33,191 nucleotides of DNA, from NCBI GenBank assembly GCA_003131635.1, contig PKVZ01000025.1, positions 1,169 to 34,359 of the forward strand. Reading direction: 5' to 3'. The DNA is from Acidobacteriaceae bacterium. GTDB lineage: Bacteria; Acidobacteriota; Terriglobia; Terriglobales; Acidobacteriaceae. Below, piece by piece: positions 16,233 through 23,790 of the stretch. Made by a program: the position numbers and the translations under genes. Positions within the stretch are counted from its first letter, which is position 1. Each line of letters begins with the position of its first letter. The notes under the pieces were generated by a model. That model was given only the letters and a program-made list of their open reading frames with translations, was not told where the DNA came from and did no database searches.

Positions 16233-19200
16233 TCACTTCCAAATTCCCTGGAGGTGTCCGGTGCCGGAGAGAGAAACCTCCTGCGGACTGAAGCTGCCAG
16301 CGTAGGGCACGGTCAGGGTGCCGTTGATGATGCCTGCAACCGTTGGACTGAAGGCGACTCCCACGGTGCAACTTGCTAAGGCCGAAAGCTTTGCCCCGCA
16401 GGGGTTCGAACCTGCGGTCACCACTGAGTAGTCACCGCTTGCTTCCAGGCTCGCAAGTGAGAGCACAGTACTCAGGTTATTCGTGACGGTTACGACTTGA
16501 GGCGCGCTGGTTGTGCCGACCGCCTGCGCGGAGAAGACCAGGTTCAGTGGCGACAAGGATAACGGCAAAATGCCCGTGCCGCTTAACTTTAGACTCTGGG
16601 GGCTATTGTTCACGCTGTCGCTGAAGCTGACCGTTCCAGTTTCCGCTCCCGGGACCACAGGGCTGAAGGAGAGAAGCAAAACACAATGGTCCCCGGCCGC
16701 CAGGCTGCCGGAGCAAGCCGGTACACCCGAGCTTGCGGAGAACGTTCCGCTTGCGGCAAAACTAGAGATACTTAGAGCCGCTCCGCTGACGTTAGTGACT
16801 GTCACCTTGACATCGCTCGTAGTCGTGCCAACTACTGTGTTACCGAACTGGGCGCTGGTAGGGGAAAAACGCAGAGGCGCGGAACCGCCTCCCGACCCGG
16901 AACCGCTGAGCCCCACCAGTTGAGGACTGAATGCCGCATCGCCGGTAACCGTCAGTTCACCCGGAATCGTTCCGTTGACGGTTGGAGTGAAACTGATACT
17001 GAGGGTGCAGCGCGAGTTGCTTCGCAACGTGCTTCCGCATGGACTCGTTCCGCTGCCAACCGCCGAGTAGTCGCCGCTTGCGGCGAAGCCGATATTAAGC
17101 GTCTGGGCCAGATGATTGCTAATCGTTACCGTCTTCGAGGCACTCGAAGTTCCCACAGCGACCGTGCCGAACGAAAGCGTGGCAGGACTCACCGTCATCG
17201 GGTACACCCCGCTGCCGCTGAGAGCGATGAATTGCGGCGAGTTCAAAGCATTGTCGAGAAGAGTGACGACACCTGCGATCGTGCCGCTCACGGAAGGCAC
17301 AAAAGCGATGTTGAGCGCGCAGGTCGCCAAGGGCTGCAAGTTCTGGCCGACGCAATTATCGCTCTCCGCGTAGTCACCACTAGCGGAGATACCGGAAACG
17401 ACTAAGTCGGCGGTTCCGGTGTTCGTCAATGTCACTACCTGGGCAGCGCTGCTGGTGCCAATAACCTGGGCAGTGAAGCTCAAGGACGCAGACGACAGGC
17501 TGACTACCGGCGCCGCAGAGGCAATACCTGTCCCGGACAGGGTTACGACTTGTGGACTGCTGGCCGCATCATCCGCGATGGTCAAAGATCCGGTGTAGGC
17601 TCCGGTCGTTGCAGGATCGAAGGTTACCGAAACGGTGCAACTTCCGCCAGCTATAACCACCGAGCCGCAGGTGTCAGTTTGCGCGAAACCTGCGGTGGTC
17701 GAGATGCTCGTAATGTTGAGAGGCAGGGCTTGGTTATTCGTCACCTGCACGTTCTGAGGGATGCTGGCAACGCCCACCACTTGATCCCCAAAAGCCAGGT
17801 TGGTGCTCGATAGCAGCACTAACTTGGTCGGATCAAGGTACCACGGCCGGGTGGTATCGTCGGTCTTGAAGAAATTGAGCATCAGATTGGAAACCTTTTC
17901 CCTGCCCAGAGTATTGGGGTGAATTCCATCTAGGTACTCTGCGCAAGCCCAAACCAAGCCGTCGCCGCGCGCCAGCAGACCGTTCGCCCACTCATAGGAA
18001 CCCCAGGACATCCACGGCGCCAGAACCGGGCCCAATGCAGGATTAAAGTTCAGGTTGGCATTTCCATCGATTTGATCCTGAATAGCCCACTTGACCGCGA
18101 ATCCGCCTTCATAGGAATTGGGCTCGCCCTGTTGTCCGCTGCCGGTGCCGTTTCCGTAGCCACCGTAAATCGTGGTGGCAAAGTAAGCCAGTTGGAGGTT
18201 GGGAAACAAAGTGTGCAGGTTCTGAGCGATGCTTTCCAGATCGGCTTGTGTCGGGCTCTCGTTGGAAGGAAAACTTCCGCTCGGAGTATCCAGGCTTTTC
18301 ACCCATGCCGCGACCACCTGATTTGCGGTCACGCCGGACTGCGGTAAAAGATAGTTGATGATCGAGGTCCAGGTTCCGAAGCTGACGTCCGCCCAATCGG
18401 AGGCGACGATGGCATCTTGCGCACCGTTGACGATCACTAAGTGCGGATTGGTGGCAGGGTCGGTGCCGGCGTCGCTGGCAAACTGCGCGAACTCTTGTTG
18501 CGTCTCCGACATACCGATGGACAGCAAAACGTATTTGCCATTTGGATCGTAATTTCCGTTGGAATCCAGGGGCCGGATCGCTTGCGCAATGGCTACGCCC
18601 GCAGCATCCTGGCCGGGTGGCCGCACATTGCTTCCATCGGGATAGAGCCCACCTTCTTCTCCCATGTAAGTGCCCGTACCAAGATCGGTGAGTGGAACAT
18701 TCGGAGTGGACGAGTTTGGATATTCCATGTCGTTGCAGTTGGCCTGCGTGGAAGCGAGCGCAACCGGCAGCGTGAGTTGTGCGGTAGTGGTGTGCGAAGC
18801 GGAGTCCGTGAGCTGCACCGAAAAAGAATGGTTGCCGACCGCCACGGAAGAAGCGACCGTCCCGGTAAGGCCACCCGCTGCCGAGAGACTAAGGCCGGAA
18901 GGCAAGACAGAACCGGCCGCTACTTGCCAGCTGTAGGACCCTGACCCGCCGGATCCGATAAGCGTTGCCAGGTAGGGTGCTCCCGGCGAGGCGTAGGGCA
19001 GCGTGGGGAAAGTTGCAACCGCAATGGAAGTCGCTGCGGTGACAGTTCCGGCCAAACTCACCGACTGCGGCGGCAGCACGTCGAAAGTCAGGGACAACTC
19101 TTCTCCGAAGGCACCCACGGCGGCACCGTACAAGGAAATTTGAACGCTCGTGGAAGACCCGGGGTTCACGGTGACTGCGTTCGAGAATCCACTGGCGATA

Positions 19201-19721
19201 AATGGAGGATCGGCGTTTGCCCCGAGCAACTGAAAAGCGCTTGTCCCGATGTTGGTAACCGTGACCGTCTGCGCAGGACTGGAGGTCCCTTGTATCGTAC
19301 TGCCAAAATCAAGCGCCATCGCGTTCAGTGACGCGATCGCATTCGTAGCCAAGCCGGTGCCGGAAAGTGGAACCGCCTGCGGCGCGAATCCCGCCAAGTT
19401 CAAGGTTAACGTTCCAGTGAATTTCTGCGCGGCGTCAGGCACAAATTTGATTGTGAAGTAGATCGAGCGCCCGGGAGACAGCGTTCCCGGCGCATATCCA
19501 TTCACCAGCTGAAACTCGGATGGTGTAAGCGTGAAGCTGTTCAAGGTAATGTCCGAATTTCCGGTATTCAGCAGGGTTACGGTGTTCTGGTTCGAAGTGC
19601 CCACGGTTTGCGGCGCGAACGGGAGCGAGGATGGAGAGATACTGAAAGACTGAGCCAAAGCGAGAGGGACGCATGCCAATGCCAACAACCAGCTCGCGGC
19701 TATGATTGACAACTTCGGCAT
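16233..19721 (-). CDS. Secreted multi-ASH-domain protein with embedded SGNH-hydrolase-like domain
   Basis: 1162 residues, ATG 19721 with AAAGGA upstream. The signal peptide is at 1-24 (cleavage near ALAQ-S). Two choice-of-anchor D/ASH domains follow (about 25-125 and 126-228), then an Ig-like putative domain (about 229-322, SGSYSWQVAAGSVLPSGLSL). Next is an SGNH/GDSL-like region (about 325-630), and then five more ASH repeats (about 634-1158), each with the pattern FG...VG..S..Q.VT..N and a Cys pair. In the SGNH-like part, GMSET (403-407) stands where GDS is expected, and DGIHPN gives Asp598 and His601, so Ser405-Asp598-His601 could be a triad. VNGAQDA may be block III. An extracellular role, binding or de-esterifying a surface glycan, is inference. 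It heads the minus-strand group with the flippase and propeller. Confidence 0.85.
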   Translation of the reverse strand: MPKLSIIAASWLLALACVPLALAQSFSISPSSLPFAPQTVGTSNQNTVTLLNTGNSDITLNSFTLTPSEFQLVNGYAPGTLSPGRSIYFTIKFVPDAAQKFTGTLTLNLAGFAPQAVPLSGTGLATNAIASLNAMALDFGSTIQGTSSPAQTVTVTNIGTSAFQLLGANADPPFIASGFSNAVTVNPGSSTSVQISLYGAAVGAFGEELSLTFDVLPPQSVSLAGTVTAATSIAVATFPTLPYASPGAPYLATLIGSGGSGSYSWQVAAGSVLPSGLSLSAAGGLTGTVASSVAVGNHSFSVQLTDSASHTTTAQLTLPVALASTQANCNDMEYPNSSTPNVPLTDLGTGTYMGEEGGLYPDGSNVRPPGQDAAGVAIAQAIRPLDSNGNYDPNGKYVLLSIGMSETQQEFAQFASDAGTDPATNPHLVIVNGAQDAIVASDWADVSFGTWTSIINYLLPQSGVTANQVVAAWVKSLDTPSGSFPSNESPTQADLESIAQNLHTLFPNLQLAYFATTIYGGYGNGTGSGQQGEPNSYEGGFAVKWAIQDQIDGNANLNFNPALGPVLAPWMSWGSYEWANGLLARGDGLVWACAEYLDGIHPNTLGREKVSNLMLNFFKTDDTTRPWYLDPTKLVLLSSTNLAFGDQVVGVASIPQNVQVTNNQALPLNITSISTTAGFAQTDTCGSVVIAGGSCTVSVTFDPATTGAYTGSLTIADDAASSPQVVTLSGTGIASAAPVVSLSSASLSFTAQVIGTSSAAQVVTLTNTGTADLVVSGISASGDYAESDNCVGQNLQPLATCALNIAFVPSVSGTIAGVVTLLDNALNSPQFIALSGSGVYPMTVSPATLSFGTVAVGTSSASKTVTISNHLAQTLNIGFAASGDYSAVGSGTSPCGSTLRSNSRCTLSISFTPTVNGTIPGELTVTGDAAFSPQLVGLSGSGSGGGSAPLRFSPTSAQFGNTVVGTTTSDVKVTVTNVSGAALSISSFAASGTFSASSGVPACSGSLAAGDHCVLLLSFSPVVPGAETGTVSFSDSVNNSPQSLKLSGTGILPLSLSPLNLVFSAQAVGTTSAPQVVTVTNNLSTVLSLASLEASGDYSVVTAGSNPCGAKLSALASCTVGVAFSPTVAGIINGTLTVPYAGSFSPQEVSLSGTGHLQGIWK

Positions 19722-20039
19722 TGGAGATCCTTTACGCCGGGAGAACTACGTGGCGGACCTTTATTGGCGGTTAGTTTCACTCTGGAAAATCGCAAAGTCA
19801 AGCACGAATCGTTTTCTTTTCAGAGTTGCAAGAACCTGCAACATCGGCTTGTATTTTGTTTTGTTCTCGTTATTCACAGGTCGACGAAATCATTTGGAAA
19901 ATGCCGCAATTGGTGATAATTTCCCCTGTCAGTAGTTCGGGGCACGGCGTAATTACGAACTCCTGAAGTTTTTGCTGAACCTGAGAAGCAGCTCATCGGC
20001 TGGGCGCAAAGTTCCTCCCCTTTTTGCAGGCGGACGTTC
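19722..20039. other. Divergent promoter region between the ASH gene and the halogenase operon
   Basis: About 320 bp, A/T-richer than its surroundings, separating two outward-facing operons. Promoters for both should lie here. No gene is visible. Confidence 0.6.
19894..19920 (+). promoter_or_regulatory. Candidate sigma70-type promoter for the halogenase operon
   Basis: TTGGAA (19894-19899) and GATAAT (19915-19920) are spaced by 15 bp, 119 nt upstream of the halogenase ATG. The -10 is good; the -35 is weak and the spacing short. Offered as a candidate only. Confidence 0.3.
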
Positions 20040-21689
20040 ATGAGATTGCAGAGTGCATTGCATCGCTTCGACGTGGCGATCCTGGGGAGTGGATTGTCAG
20101 GATCGATGCTGGCCTCCGTTCTGGCCAAGCAGGGAGTTAGTGTCGTCCTAATCGACGCGGGCACTCATCCGCGCTTTGCCATCGGAGAATCGACCATTCC
20201 CCACACCTCGCTGCTCACCCTGCTTCTGGCTCAGAAGTATGGCGTCCCCGAGCTGGAAAACATTGCCTATCCGGACCGCATCTCTGAGCACGTGTGTACG
20301 ACCTGTGGAATCAAACGGGCGTTCGGCTTTGCCTACCATCGCCCAGGAGAGTTTTTCGATTCCAGGGAAGGACACCAAGTGGGCACCAATTCCAAGGATG
20401 AAAATCATTTCTTCCGCCAGGATATTGATGCCTACCTATTCCATGTTGCCGTGGGCTATGGCGCCGTTCCCAGGCAAAAGACAAAAGTGGCAGCGCTGAA
20501 GATTGATCGGAGTGGAGTAGCGATCCAGACGGGAAGCGGTGAGAATATTTTCGCCCGTTATGTGGTGGACGGTACTGGGTACGAGAGCATACTGGCCGCT
20601 CAGTTCAACCTGCGCGAAAATCCATGTCCGCTGAAGCACCACTCTCGCAGCATCTTCACCCACATGATTGATGTAACAGCGTTCCAGAAGGAGGACAATC
20701 GGTTGTCCGTGGGTTGGGACCAGGGCACCCTGCACCACTGCTTTGAGCGGGGATGGTTTTGGGTGATCCCCTTCAACAATCATGAGCGCTCGACGAATCC
20801 TCTGGTGAGCGTAGGTCTGACCATTGACCCGCGCCGTTATCCTAAGACCGATTCCCCCCCGGAAACAGAATTCAGGCAGTTCCTGGATATGTTTCCCAGC
20901 GTGGCAGAGCAATTCGCCGAGGCCAAAGCCGTGCGCCCTTGGGTCTCCTCCGGGCGGCTGCAATATTCTTCCCGGCTAACCACGGGATACCGTTATTGCC
21001 TGATGTCGCACGCTGCGGGCTTTGTGGATCCACTGTTTTCCCGCGGGATGATTAACACCCAGGAAATCATCGGCGCGCTCATCGACCCCTTGCTTACAGC
21101 CCTCGCCAGCGACGATTTCGAGGAAGAGAAGTTTGCCGCGATCAATCGACTGCAGCACCGTGCGCTGAGTTACAACGATGCCCTGGTGAATGGGGCATTT
21201 ATCGCCTGGTCAGACTTCGATTTGTGGGACGCCTGGCTTCGAGTTTGGGCTTTAGGAACAGTCAACACAGAATTTCGCGCCATGAATGCGCTGGCGGATT
21301 TCACCGCCACCGGCGACCAAAAGAGCCTCCGTGGCGAGGCTCTCGACCCGGTGTTTTCTGATTTTGAAGACCCCGACTACCACTCTTTCTTTGATCGAGT
21401 CGTGCCCATGATCGAGGGCGTCGAGGCGGGAACCGTTTCTCCGGGCGAGGCTGCTTCACACATATTCAGCATGACCTCAGAGTACGAGTTTCCAATCCAG
21501 TTACGCAGTGAGGCGCTCGCCCGGGCGGGTTGGCTCAAGCCAGGGGACCGCATAAGCCAGCGCGATGTGGACTTCGCTCGGAATGGATTCCGGTGGGCGC
21601 TGACCAACCCCAATTCGCGGGATTTGTGCGCTACGATCGGCAATCTTTTTCGCTGGCGCGGCCACTCGCCCGATCCGCATTTGGTATGA
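20040..21689 (+). CDS. Flavin-dependent halogenase
   Basis: 549 residues. FAD-dependent halogenases use FADH2, O2 and halide to make HOCl/HOBr, which is guided to an activated ring or carrier-bound substrate. The FAD loop is GSGLSG (16-21). FAIGESTIP (46-54) is the GES.IP signature of the tryptophan/phenolic halogenase group. A Lys at 92 (GIKRAFGF) is a candidate for the conserved catalytic Lys. GWFWVIPF (238-245) matches the W.W.IP motif that separates halogenases from monooxygenases. A second nucleotide-site block is VDGTGYES (176-183). The carrier-protein gene directly downstream suggests that the substrate is bound to that carrier, as in pyrrolyl-type systems. The substrate itself cannot be read. 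The gene starts the plus-strand operon and has no flavin reductase beside it, so FADH2 must come from elsewhere. Confidence 0.9.
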   Translation: MRLQSALHRFDVAILGSGLSGSMLASVLAKQGVSVVLIDAGTHPRFAIGESTIPHTSLLTLLLAQKYGVPELENIAYPDRISEHVCTTCGIKRAFGFAYHRPGEFFDSREGHQVGTNSKDENHFFRQDIDAYLFHVAVGYGAVPRQKTKVAALKIDRSGVAIQTGSGENIFARYVVDGTGYESILAAQFNLRENPCPLKHHSRSIFTHMIDVTAFQKEDNRLSVGWDQGTLHHCFERGWFWVIPFNNHERSTNPLVSVGLTIDPRRYPKTDSPPETEFRQFLDMFPSVAEQFAEAKAVRPWVSSGRLQYSSRLTTGYRYCLMSHAAGFVDPLFSRGMINTQEIIGALIDPLLTALASDDFEEEKFAAINRLQHRALSYNDALVNGAFIAWSDFDLWDAWLRVWALGTVNTEFRAMNALADFTATGDQKSLRGEALDPVFSDFEDPDYHSFFDRVVPMIEGVEAGTVSPGEAASHIFSMTSEYEFPIQLRSEALARAGWLKPGDRISQRDVDFARNGFRWALTNPNSRDLCATIGNLFRWRGHSPDPHLV

Positions 21690-21719
21690 AGGTTTACGCG
21701 GCAAGGCTGGAAAAAGCTG

Positions 21720-22046
21720 ATGGCGGCTGACAATTTGGTAATCAGTATGGAATCGAACGAACAAGAGCTTCCGGTCAAAGACAAGGTGCGCGCTTTGATT
21801 TTGCAAGGAGTGCTCGCCAAAGGGGGTGCGGTGGTGGCCGACGACGAATCCTTGTTCAAGAGCGGAGCCATCGATTCTCTGACGATGTTTAAGTTCATCG
21901 ACTGGCTGGAGAACGTTTTCCCCATAAGAATTGCCGATCATGAAATGATCACCGACAATTTCGAAACCATTAACAAGATTGAGCGCTTCGTCACTGCCAA
22001 GCTCAAACTCGGAGTAGATGCATCTGACTGCGAACTTAAAAGCTGA
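21720..22046 (+). CDS. Free-standing acyl/peptidyl carrier protein
   Basis: 108 residues from ATG 21720 (98 from an in-frame ATG at 21750). The phosphopantetheine site is GAIDSL with Ser53, followed by TMFKFIDWLENVFPI, a normal carrier helix 2. The carrier holds substrates as thioesters on a phosphopantetheine arm. It lies 30 bp after the halogenase and its end overlaps the next gene by 29 bp. Its partners could be the halogenase, the NRPS condensation domain or the exosortase-type hydrolases. No loading ligase is present in the window, so the way it is charged is unknown. Confidence 0.88.
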   Translation: MAADNLVISMESNEQELPVKDKVRALILQGVLAKGGAVVADDESLFKSGAIDSLTMFKFIDWLENVFPIRIADHEMITDNFETINKIERFVTAKLKLGVDASDCELKS

Positions 22047-22917
22047 AGGGAGGCTGCTCGATCTCCATCCCACGGTTTCTCCCGTGAGCTTCTATCTGCC
22101 AAGTCAAGCAGGAAACTTGTTTGCCATGTATTACCCGCCGACTGAAGGCGCCGGGGAAGGATACGACCTGCTCCATGTTCATCCCTTCGCGGGAGAAATG
22201 GCAGCCTCGCGAAATGTCATTGCGGCTGTTTCACGCCACTTGGCGAGCGCGGGTGTTGGAGTGTTGACCCTCGACTTGTTCGGCTGCGGCGATAGCAGCG
22301 GAGATTTCCGCGATGCGCGCTGGGAAATTTGGCGCGACAATTTAGCGTCGGCAGTTCGTTGGCTGCGCCTACAAGGCCGGGACCACATCAGCTTATTGGG
22401 TCTTCGCCTGGGCGCTCTGCTGGCATTGGATTTCGCCGCACATTCTGGTGAGAGTTACGATTCCATCGTCTTGTGGCAGCCGGTGCTCAGCGGCGAGACC
22501 ATGTTGACGCAATTTCTGCGCATGAACCTGGACGAAATGGGGGATGGTCCGGGCGGGATACCACTGACGCAACCGGAATATAGGAAGTCACTTCTGCCGG
22601 GCAAGACCATCGAGGTTGCAGGCTATGAACTTTCCTCGGAGCTCATCCACGCCATCGACAAACTGAGTCTCTCGCATCTTGGTCATGCGATTTCCGATCC
22701 CATTCTCTGGATAGAAATGGGGAATGAATCGGAGCCGAAACTCCGTACCGAATCAATGCAAGTGATCGAGGCATGGCGGAGAGTTGGAGTAAGGATATCA
22801 ACTCATGCCCTGACCGGTTTACCCTTCTGGTTTTTTCCACACAGCGTCGCCCCTCGCCGCATTGCGCAAGCACTCGCTCCATTATTCACAAATCTTGTGT
22901 GCCAAAGCGGAGCATGA
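22018..22917 (+). CDS. Exosortase A system-associated hydrolase 2-like protein
   Basis: 299 residues of alpha/beta-hydrolase type. The blocks HPFAGEMAASRNVIAAVSR, LTLDLFGCGDSSGDF and LLGLRLGALLALDFA match what I know of the hydrolase-2 family found beside exosortase/PEP-CTERM polysaccharide loci (TIGR03101 type). As in that family, the nucleophile elbow reads GLRLG: Arg130 stands where Ser/Cys would be, so classical hydrolysis is doubtful. The ATG at 22018 lies 3 nt after GGAG, a tight spacing, and overlaps the carrier-protein gene. The gene ends in an ATGA overlap with hydrolase 1. In exosortase loci these two proteins also travel with a carrier protein, so this triple looks like a borrowed unit. 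No exosortase is in the window. Confidence 0.82.
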   Translation: MHLTANLKAEGRLLDLHPTVSPVSFYLPSQAGNLFAMYYPPTEGAGEGYDLLHVHPFAGEMAASRNVIAAVSRHLASAGVGVLTLDLFGCGDSSGDFRDARWEIWRDNLASAVRWLRLQGRDHISLLGLRLGALLALDFAAHSGESYDSIVLWQPVLSGETMLTQFLRMNLDEMGDGPGGIPLTQPEYRKSLLPGKTIEVAGYELSSELIHAIDKLSLSHLGHAISDPILWIEMGNESEPKLRTESMQVIEAWRRVGVRISTHALTGLPFWFFPHSVAPRRIAQALAPLFTNLVCQSGA

Positions 22918-23783
22918 CCAGCCGAGAAATCGCGGTAAGTTTTTTATGTGAGCGCACCCGGCTCTATGGCATTCTGCACCGCCCGTGCCAACCATCTGAA
23001 GTAGGCATCTTGATTCTGGCGGGGAGGCCGGCGCTACGCTCGGGCAGACACCGATTATTCGTACTGCTGGCGCGAGCCTGGGCGGAAGCTGGAATTCCGG
23101 TCATGCGCTTCGATTACCGCGGTTCGGGCGATTCTGAAGGCGAAATGGGAACCTTGGAGCAGACGCACGCAGACATCGCCGCCGCGGTCGACGCGTTTCA
23201 ATCGAATATTCCTGGGCTGCAGAAAGTGGTTCTGTGGGGACAGTGCGGGGGGGCGGCCGACGCTATTCTATATGCCCCGAAGGATGGGCGTGTTAGGGGA
23301 ATCGTGCTGGCCAATCCCTGGCTCTATGATTCCCGGGTTCGGAGCGTGGCCGCGCTGTATCGCCTGGGGTCTCTGTATCTTTGGAGGGTCCGCAAGATTT
23401 TTTCGGTCTCTGCCAATTCTACGTCTGCAAAAAATTTGATGGAACATCCTTACCCCGGCAACGGTCCCGAGGTTTCGCTTCCGTTTGAGACACCCGAGGT
23501 GGACCAAGCTTACCGTTCTTACCGTGCGGCCGACATTTCGAAGCGCCTGGCTAACAGTCTGCAAGAATTTAATGGACGTGTGCTAATCATTTTGAGCGGC
23601 AAGGATACGGGTGCGCAGGCATTCAAGCGCACCGCGTGGTTCTCGCTCCGCTGGCGTCAAATCTTGTCTTCGAAGCGAGTGCGAACCAAGGAATTGCCTG
23701 AAGCAAATCACAGTTTGCGACGTCCGGAGTGGCGTGAGGCGGCCGCCGCACTTACTTTCCAGTGGTTGAGGGATTCGATCTAG
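22914..23783 (+). CDS. Exosortase A system-associated hydrolase 1-like protein
   Basis: 289 residues from the ATG at 22914, which overlaps the previous stop (ATGA). The longer frame upstream is shadow. The alpha/beta-hydrolase blocks are LYGILHRPCQPSEVGILIL, VMRFDYRGSGDSEG and the nucleophile elbow VVLWGQCGGAADAI with Cys111 in place of Ser, as in hydrolase 1 of exosortase loci (TIGR03100 type). The candidate acid is in ILSGKD and the candidate His in EANHSL. A Cys nucleophile fits thioester chemistry. Since the NRPS-PKS genes lack a thioesterase, this enzyme is a candidate for off-loading or editing. That role is inference. It ends 7 bp from the convergent PKS stop. Confidence 0.85.
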   Translation: MTSREIAVSFLCERTRLYGILHRPCQPSEVGILILAGRPALRSGRHRLFVLLARAWAEAGIPVMRFDYRGSGDSEGEMGTLEQTHADIAAAVDAFQSNIPGLQKVVLWGQCGGAADAILYAPKDGRVRGIVLANPWLYDSRVRSVAALYRLGSLYLWRVRKIFSVSANSTSAKNLMEHPYPGNGPEVSLPFETPEVDQAYRSYRAADISKRLANSLQEFNGRVLIILSGKDTGAQAFKRTAWFSLRWRQILSSKRVRTKELPEANHSLRRPEWREAAAALTFQWLRDSI

Positions 23784-23790
23784 GTTCCGC

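Noticed and set aside
16186..16371. Longer N-terminus for the flippase
   Set aside because: The extra 62 residues are Arg/His-rich, overlap the end of the previous gene and precede a good ribosome site with GTG 16185.
22773..22913. Longer N-terminus for hydrolase 1
   Set aside because: The extra 47 codons lie wholly within hydrolase 2; the ATGA overlap at 22914 is the natural start.
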